A model generated the notes under the pieces. It worked only from the letters and a program-made list of their open reading frames with translations, had not been told where the DNA came from and ran no database searches. From the NCBI GenBank assembly GCA_030278955.1, contig JAOANR010000006.1, positions 26,171,763-26,235,762 on the forward strand: DNA of 64,000 nt, given 5' to 3'. The DNA is from Hygrophila difformis (lineage: Eukaryota; Streptophyta; Magnoliopsida; Lamiales; Acanthaceae). Both the position numbers and the translations under genes were made by a program. Below are positions 58,081 to 64,000 of this stretch, piece by piece (positions within the stretch are counted from its first letter, which is position 1; each line of letters starts with the position of its first letter).

Positions 58081-58413
58081 GTTACTTTATGTTTGGGCCT
58101 TTGTATTTCGTGTGTACTAACATTTGCAGGCCCAAGCTGAATTAAAGAGGAAGTTCGGATAATGACAAAAAGAGAGATTTGATACGACGTCTGAGCATGG
58201 TCATCATTACACTGCGACTACAGTAACTGTCCTCTCACCTCTGCAACTCACGTTCCCCAAAACCGTCATCATTGCCTCGCCGTTTCATTTCTTCCGATCG
58301 TGGTTTAATGTTTCAAAACTCCTTTGCTTAAACTACATTTCCGTTTCTCTTCTTTGTGTGTTCTCTTCATTTCTTTTTCTGCTTATCTTTAGAGTTGCAG
58401 CTTAGCTCCATCA

Positions 58414-59905
58414 ATGGCGTCTTCATCGTCACCAAAATCCCCGTCCGAGCCTATCTCTAAACCCACTGCTCAAACCTCTATTGATCCTGTTGAAAATATG
58501 CCTTCTGCTTCACAATCACATGAAATGATTGTTGCAAATCCCTCATCAGTTGACATTGGTGAGTCTTCTGGTGGAAATGCTAACGACGAGGTTCAGGAGG
58601 TTATCCCTCTTGATTATCTACCACCTGCCGGAGATCTTCCAGCTCCTACTCCGCCTGCCTTTCCAGTACCGAAAAAGGAGACTTTCTTTGTTGACTGGGA
58701 TGACGGCACTACCACTGACTATCCTCAAGCAAATGCTGATGATCTTTTTGGTACTGATGAGTTTGATAATGATGTTGTTGAAGAACAGGAACAACAGAAG
58801 GACAACGACCCTGATGCCGAAGCCACACCCGAACATCGTCCTGCTGCTCGCACTCCTATGACTCATTCTCGCAAAAGAAAGGACAAACAACCTGCTGTCG
58901 AGACATCTCAGAAACGACCTAAGAAAGTCGGACCCATGACTGTTCGTGATGCTCTAAACTTCAAGTTTTATGACAAGGAGATGCAAAAGTTTTCTAAGAA
59001 ATTCAACAACCGAGACTTCAGTCCTGAAGAGCAGTTCACTCACCCTATCTACAAGGAACTTGGCTTTACTAAGTACTTGGAGGATTGCCAACTTCTTTAC
59101 TGGGCAACAAAATTGGAAGATTATTCTCCTGCTTTGGTCCGTGAGTTTTACGCAAATCTCCATCCAGATGTCCTAGATGCTGAGTCCCCCGTTGGAGGAA
59201 AGATATACGTTCGAGGCAAAATTCTGGAGATATTTCCTCAAGTCTTTAACCAGTTGTTGAAAGTGCAACTTAACAACACTCTGGATGACGTGACAAAGTA
59301 CATGCCAAACTCTAATGCTGAGGTTGCTTATGAGATTTCTAACACTAGAAGTGTTGGGTTTGACCGAGGACAACTGCGTACTGCTCAGCTTACTCTAAAG
59401 TATAGCTGTCTCTTCTGTCTCTGCAGTTCCAACATCCTCCCAACAACCAATGCCAGTCAAGTCTCTTCACATATGGGTAAATGATGTTTTGCATTGAAAA
59501 ATATCTTAAAATGAAAATTTTTGGTCTTTCTGTGCTTTCTAAGATGGTAGGTTACACTCGTGGATCTCTTGGCAAAAATAATTACCACCCTATCCTGCTT
59601 TGATCACTCGGTTCTTGAAAAAGAATGGGATCAAAGTACCCAAAGAAGAGTGCTTCCCCATCAAGCAGAACACTCCTACACATGACCTCCGGAATATGCA
59701 CAATGACATTCTTCTTGGACCAGCTCTCTCTGGTACTCCATTGGTGAATCATCTTAAGACAATCATCCTTAGACAGAATGAGGAGATCACCAATCAAATC
59801 AATGCTGGAATCCGGATCAGGAAGCAGAATAACAACATTTTGAAGCTGCTTCCAGGGTCATTTAATCCTCCACCTACTGGAGAGGATGATCATGAGGAGG
59901 ATTGA
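58414..59905 (+). pseudogene. Third ORF of the copia element, plant transposon-protein-like
   Basis: ATG 58414 starts a Ser/Pro- and Asp/Glu-rich segment of about 140 residues, a basic patch (SRKRKDKQPA, SQKRPKKV) that could be a nuclear signal, then a folded-looking block: FSPEEQFTHPIYKELGFTKYLED, LVREFYANLHPDV and KIYVRGKILEIFP. This block resembles the putative plant transposon protein domain found in many repeat-derived plant ORFs. The frame stops at 59484, about 110 bp are disrupted, and the C-terminal part runs 59600-59905 (ITRFLKKNGIKVPKEE). No signal peptide or membrane span is seen, so an envelope role is not supported. 330 bp without features separate it from pol. Confidence 0.65.
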
Positions 59906-60280
59906 CTCATCAAGGGGGAGATAATGGTGTCTCAAACTGGTGTCAACGGGTGGTAAGAACTCTTTTTGGCAAGGGGTACATTCTGAACTGAAAATTGAAA
60001 CTTTTTGAATCTTTGGTATGTAACTAACTGATGGATGCTGATGGATACTGTAAATGCTTTTGCTTGCTGCTTTACACTTTGGTTTTTGACTAGACTATGC
60101 ATGAATTACATGACTGATCTTTTTCTGCATATAGTTTGCTTGCTGATTATTTTGCTGGTGTTATTCTTACTCATTAATTACCTTTTCTAAACTTGATCTA
60201 TTTCACTGTTGTGTCTTGTGCACTGAACTGTTTTCATCATACAGGTTTGAGACTTTATGTGATGATTCAGCCTCTTCATG

Positions 60281-60295
60281 AAATGAGGGGGAGAT
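60281..60295 (+). other. Polypurine tract of the copia element
   Basis: AAATGAGGGGGAGAT lies directly before the 3' LTR. Confidence 0.92.
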
Positions 60296-60964
60296 TGTTG
60301 GCACTTTAACATTTCATGCAGGATCATTTTAGTGTCAGCACATCCTTTCAACAACAGGGCAGTTGTGATCAACTTAGATCAAGTTACACCAGCTCCATGG
60401 ACTTAAGGATCAAGACGGAATTCAGCTTATATATACTCTTATTAGTCTTGAGTCCTTAAGTGGTTTTTGTAATTTTCATTAATACTTCTATACAATTTTC
60501 TGAGAGCAATTTAGATTCGATTAGAAGATATACTTGAGTGAAAACAGTGTCCTTCAAGTGGAGATTGTAGTGTGTTTTAAGCTTGAGTGAATTGATTTGT
60601 AATTCATCTGTATACATCTTTAGATTGAGTTGGAATCCAAGAATGGTGTTTTTCCTGGAATAGATTAGGATTCTAGTTCAGGATTGTCAACAGGTTGGAG
60701 GAACTTCAAGAATCAATCTGTCATTCATTTCAGGGAGATTAGAAGTTGAGGGGGAGTTTCAGCTTCTAGATCGAGTTGATAGGATTAAGTCTGTGTCTTG
60801 TTTTGTTCTTGAATCGTATTGAGTGGATCATCGTCTGGATTGGAATCCCCCGGACGTAGGACAGGAGGTCCGAACCGGGTCAACAACAATTGTGTTATTT
60901 ACTTTTCTGCAATTGTGTGTGTCATCAATATATCACGTTAACAACCTACTCTTTGGGACTGTCA
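60296..60964 (+). repeat. 3' LTR of the copia element
   Basis: Same length as the 5' LTR. It differs at about 20 scattered positions, mostly transitions, and is followed by the duplication AATAT. Confidence 0.95.
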
Positions 60965-60969
60965 AATAT

Positions 60970-61409
60970 ATTATACAAATACACATGCACAACTTCCATT
61001 TCAAATACTTTTGTAAAGTTTCAGAAGATTGATTCCTGCATTATTCCTATGAGATATCCTAATATCCAATTAATACAACATTCTAAATGTAAAAATTTAA
61101 TAGTTATATAAATATTTCTACATTCTACTCTATGTTGCTCGAACTCGGGTACGGGTGTGGGGATATGTGGCGGACACTTACCATTTTAAAAAAAAGGATA
61201 CTAGGACACGACAAAGAAGGATCTAGAATTAGGACGCGGGTGCGGGGACACGTTTCAAAATTTCTTTTATATATTTTATTATATGTATCAATACTAGATA
61301 AAAGACAAATTTAGTAATATAACTATATTGGTTCACAATAATTTCAAACCAACAAGAGCATCCAAGTATTTAACAAAATCCTTATAGGTTGAAAAAAACT
61401 TTAAAACAA
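60970..61409. other. Gene-free stretch with GGGTACGGGTG-type repeat sequence
   Basis: A segment near 61140-61255 (CTCGAACTCGGGTACGGG, GACGCGGGTGCGGGGACACG) looks like a degenerate repeat but could not be classed. The rest is AT-rich without coding signs. Confidence 0.4.
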
Positions 61410-62031
61410 CAAAATAATCATCCCAATCACCAAAACAACAGTCCCAACTAAATAAGCATCCAAGTATTAAACAAAAACTTCCAAATTGGAACAAAAACTC
61501 CAAAGAAACAGTAGCATCAACAAAATATTTGACAAATTTTCTAACATCCCAATCATTCCATCACAAAATATCTTTCCAACTCCGGATCATCGGGTGACAA
61601 TTCTTCTAACTCCACAACCTCATTCTCTTCCAAATTAGCTTTATCACCACCTACCAAATTCAAAATCAAATAGTTCAAATTAATAAAAAAAATATAAAAA
61701 TTTTATTTTAAACTACTAATAATTAAATAATTGAAGATTACTCACCCAAATCCCAATATTTTGTTTCTCCTTCTTTGTACTCATTTTCATTTCGTGATAG
61801 CAACATTAAGTTGTAATGCACAAACGCAAGATCATTGTCTTCTTAGCATCAATTTGTTCCTTTTGATGATTTGAATCAATAAGTATGTACTCCAATTTCT
61901 TTCACAATACGATGAAGATGCCGGTTGCATTAGTAGCTTAAAACCTAAACTTCGTAAGAGAGGTGTGGATGTACAATAATTAGCCCACCATGACATTGGC
62001 TCTTCATAAAATTTTGCATCTATCACATTGG
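61410..62031 (-). pseudogene. hAT transposase C-terminal fragment (inverted arm)
   Basis: The minus strand reads VIDAKFYEEPMSWWANY, LRSLGFKLLMQPASSS and CERNWSTYLLIQ, then KRNKLM and VHYNLML-type sequence: the hATC dimerisation region of plant hAT transposases. It continues into the 3' non-coding part (about 61640-61410). It is nearly the same sequence as the plus-strand copy at 63430-63965 but keeps about 30 residues that the other copy lacks. Confidence 0.85.
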
Positions 62032-63850
62032 CTATTTTTAATAACTACTATCACCTAAGTAGGTTGAGGGTGGCAGAAACTAGATTTGCATATAGTATTG
62101 TCATGGCTAAAAGATTTAGGGATGTCAAGAGTGCATTAGAAAAAATGGTTATACATTCGGATTGGAGAACTTACAAGGAAGGGAATAATGAAGCAAAAGC
62201 ACAAGAGGTGAAGCAATGTATTGCAAGCGATACTTGGTGGGATAAAGTGGATTATCTTTTGAAAGTTACTGAGCCCATTATTGATATGTTGAGGAAAGCA
62301 GATAATGATGCCCTTGTCTTACATTTGATTTATGATATGTGGGACACTATGATTGAAAATGTGAAAAGAATTATCCTTGAGCATGAGAAGAAAGACATAA
62401 TTTCTGGATCCCCTAGCTCAGTGTAACATAATTCCCTGAAGACACCATCGAATTGTGAATCAATTTGTTCAAACCCAATCGGGGTTCGATAGCGATCCAA
62501 ATCGCCTGAAATCGCAATTCAAAATGGCAAAATGAGTGAACTAAAACAAATACAGTGATAGCATCTACCAGAGACATAGAGAATGGAGCGACGAAACAGG
62601 GGGATGAAATGGGTCACTGAACCAGGCAAGGCAAAGGGGAGAGGTGCAATGGGGGAAGAGAGGGAGAATTGGGTCGCAAAACCATGTGGCGCAGCTGGGA
62701 ACAGACGCAATGGGAAGAGAGGGAGAGGCGCCGAAATCAGAAGTAGGGCAGCGAGAAGAGAGGGAGATGGGGAAGATGAACAATAGCTGTATAATTAATA
62801 CTACTAACATTTATTATCCGGTCTATTCGTATGCCCTCTGCATTTCATTTGTTTCTTTTTTAGCCTCCCTAGTAAATAGACATTGAGTTTTTTTTATTTC
62901 TTCTTATTTTTTTTCTTTCTAATTATTTAATTATTTCTTTCTTTTTTCATTTTCCCTATTCTATTCTTGTTCACTCAATGTCTAGGGTGAAAGAATAAAT
63001 ATTTATGAATATAAGCATCGAATTATAACTAAAAGCGAATCGAAGCAATATACCCCTAGCGAATCAAAAATTTTATAACTAGCGGATTGCGAATCGAACT
63101 TAGTCTATCGTACCGAAGCGAATTCCGAATTATGTGACACCGATCTAGCTTTTTTTATGTTGTCCATCTAGTGTTGGAAAGTAGATGGAATCAAAGCAAC
63201 ACACCATTGAATTTTATGGCTCATTCTTTGGTTCCTAAGTATTACCATGTATCGTGGCTTCAAAGTGGATCAGGTGGAAGTCAACGCATTGCACCTCATG
63301 AGGATAATGATGTATCTTTGAATAGAAATAAGTGTTTCAAGAAATTATTTTCATATCCAAATGATTTAAGAAAAGTTCATGCCGAATTTGGATCTTTTTC
63401 TTTTGGGGCTTGTTATTTTAGTGAACCTCATGTGATAGATGCAAGATTTTATGAAGCAATAGGCATCTTCATCATGTTATGAAAGAAATTGGAGTACATA
63501 CTCATTTACTCAAAGCATCAAAGAGAACAAATTGATGCCAAGTAGAGCCGATGATCTTGTGTTTGTGCATTACAACTTAAGGTTGCTATCATGAAATGAA
63601 AATGAGTACAAAGAAGGAGAAACAAAATATTGGGAGTTGGGTGAATCTTCAATTATTTAATTATTAGTAGTTTAAAATAAAATTTATATATTTTTTATTA
63701 ATTTGAACTATTTGAGGTTGAATTTGGTAGGTGGTGATAAAGCTCATTTGGAAGAGAATGAGGTTTTGGAGTTAGAAGAATTATCACTCGATGATCCGGA
63801 GTTGGAAAGATATTTTGTGATGGGATGATTGGGATGTTAGAAAATTTGTC
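62032..63850 (+). pseudogene. hAT transposase fragment, interrupted by a MITE
   Basis: The frame 62028-62426 reads NNYYHLSRLRVAETRFAYSIVMAKRFRDVK and DTWWDKVDYLLKVTEPIIDMLRKADND, DMWDTMIENVK, the central part of a plant hAT transposase (DUF659-type family). It is cut at 62418 and resumes at 63151 with VVHLVLESRWNQSNTPLNFMAHSLVPKYY, KCFKKLF, ACYFSEPHVIDARFYEA. The hATC block is then largely deleted (next matching piece is YERNWSTYS at about 63482). The zinc-finger BED part is missing. The whole enzyme would cut and paste a hAT element. Confidence 0.87.
62419..63142. mobile_element. hAT-type MITE nested in the hAT transposase
   Basis: The ends are 16-bp inverted repeats with two mismatches (CAGTGTAACATAATTC at 62419-62434; GAATTATGTGACACCG at 63127-63142). 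The flanks CCCTAGCT and ATCTAGCT agree at six of eight bases, as for an aged 8-bp hAT duplication. Further inward inverted similarity (AATCGAAxx, GCGAATC motifs) is seen. The middle contains GC-richer sequence without a recognisable protein. Confidence 0.8.
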
Positions 63851-64000
63851 AAATATTTTGTTGATGCTATTGTTTCTTTTGATGTTTTTGTTCCAAGTTT
63901 GGAAGTTTTTGTTAAATACATGGATGCTTATTTTGTTGGGACTATTGCTTTGGTGATTGGGATTGGGACCATAGTTACCAGGAATGGGGAACGGCCGCCG

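Larger units (their letters stand above)
52265..60964 (+). mobile_element. SIRE-like Ty1/copia element with a third ORF, complete but dead
   Basis: An 8.7 kb element with 669-bp LTRs, target duplication AATAT (52260-52264, 60965-60969), a tRNA-Met primer site and a polypurine tract. Order: gag with two zinc knuckles, protease, integrase, RT, RNase H (the copia order), then a 1.5 kb ORF of unknown role. The long helical gag and the extra ORF fit the SIRE/Maximus group. Frame changes and stops lie in gag, protease-integrase, RT-RNase H and the third ORF. By eye, roughly 20 differences separate the LTRs, about 97 percent identity. Confidence 0.95.

Noticed and set aside
58414..59484. An envelope gene of the copia element
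   Set aside because: No signal peptide, cleavage site or transmembrane segment can be seen. Acidic and basic low-complexity stretches point elsewhere.
62583..62886. Frames rich in Arg/Gly or Pro/Ser inside the nested MITE
   Set aside because: They overlap on both strands, have no domain, and lie between the TIRs of a non-autonomous element.

Overview
This is nuclear DNA from a flowering plant, probably a eudicot. It has AT-rich intergenic DNA, GT-AG introns, typical plant retrotransposon lineages (L1-type LINE, Ty3/gypsy Tekay and Tat, Ty1/copia SIRE-like), hAT elements, and two recognisable conserved plant genes. Most of the 64 kb is a nested pile of transposable elements.

Layout. 0.4-16.5 kb: an old, broken L1-type LINE in + orientation. 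It is cut open three times: by a 4.8 kb solo LTR (4295-9105, TSD ATGGT), by a complete non-autonomous gag-only LTR element (9840-16192, TSD CAGTG, minus strand), and by a Tekay/Del chromovirus (16533 to about 24.0 kb, minus strand) that has lost its own 5' end. 25.1-31.2 kb: a 16-exon gene for UDP-N-acetylglucosamine pyrophosphorylase. It carries a TRIM element in intron 1 and a MITE in intron 10, and its reading frame fails by 2 nt at exon 11. 32.0-33.3 kb: an intronless mTERF-family gene, convergent with it. 33.7-47.4 kb: a complete but decayed Tat-lineage gypsy element (TSD GTGAA) with dual RNase H. Its 3' third carries a gene on the opposite strand with its own TATA box and at least one intron, encoding a plant mobile domain (PMD) protein. 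48.3-50.4 kb: a 5'-truncated, frameshifted calmodulin-lysine N-methyltransferase pseudogene with a DNA transposon in an intron. 50.8-52.2 kb: a probable DNA element. 52.3-61.0 kb: a SIRE-like copia element (TSD AATAT) with a third ORF after pol. 61.4-64.0 kb: hAT transposase pieces arranged as a large inverted duplication, with a smaller hAT-type MITE inside.

Most unusual content: the antisense PMD gene riding inside the Tat element; the CpG-rich GTCGCGGAAC palindrome array in the solo LTR; the 746-codon ORF of the gag-only element, which joins a CCHC knuckle to a domain of about six YARLF-type repeats; and the hAT inverted duplication, which could be transcribed into a long hairpin. No element here has an intact set of ORFs, so all look immobile on their own. 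Coordinates of termini and splice sites were read by eye from the sequence. Family assignments rest on recognised motifs, not on searches.
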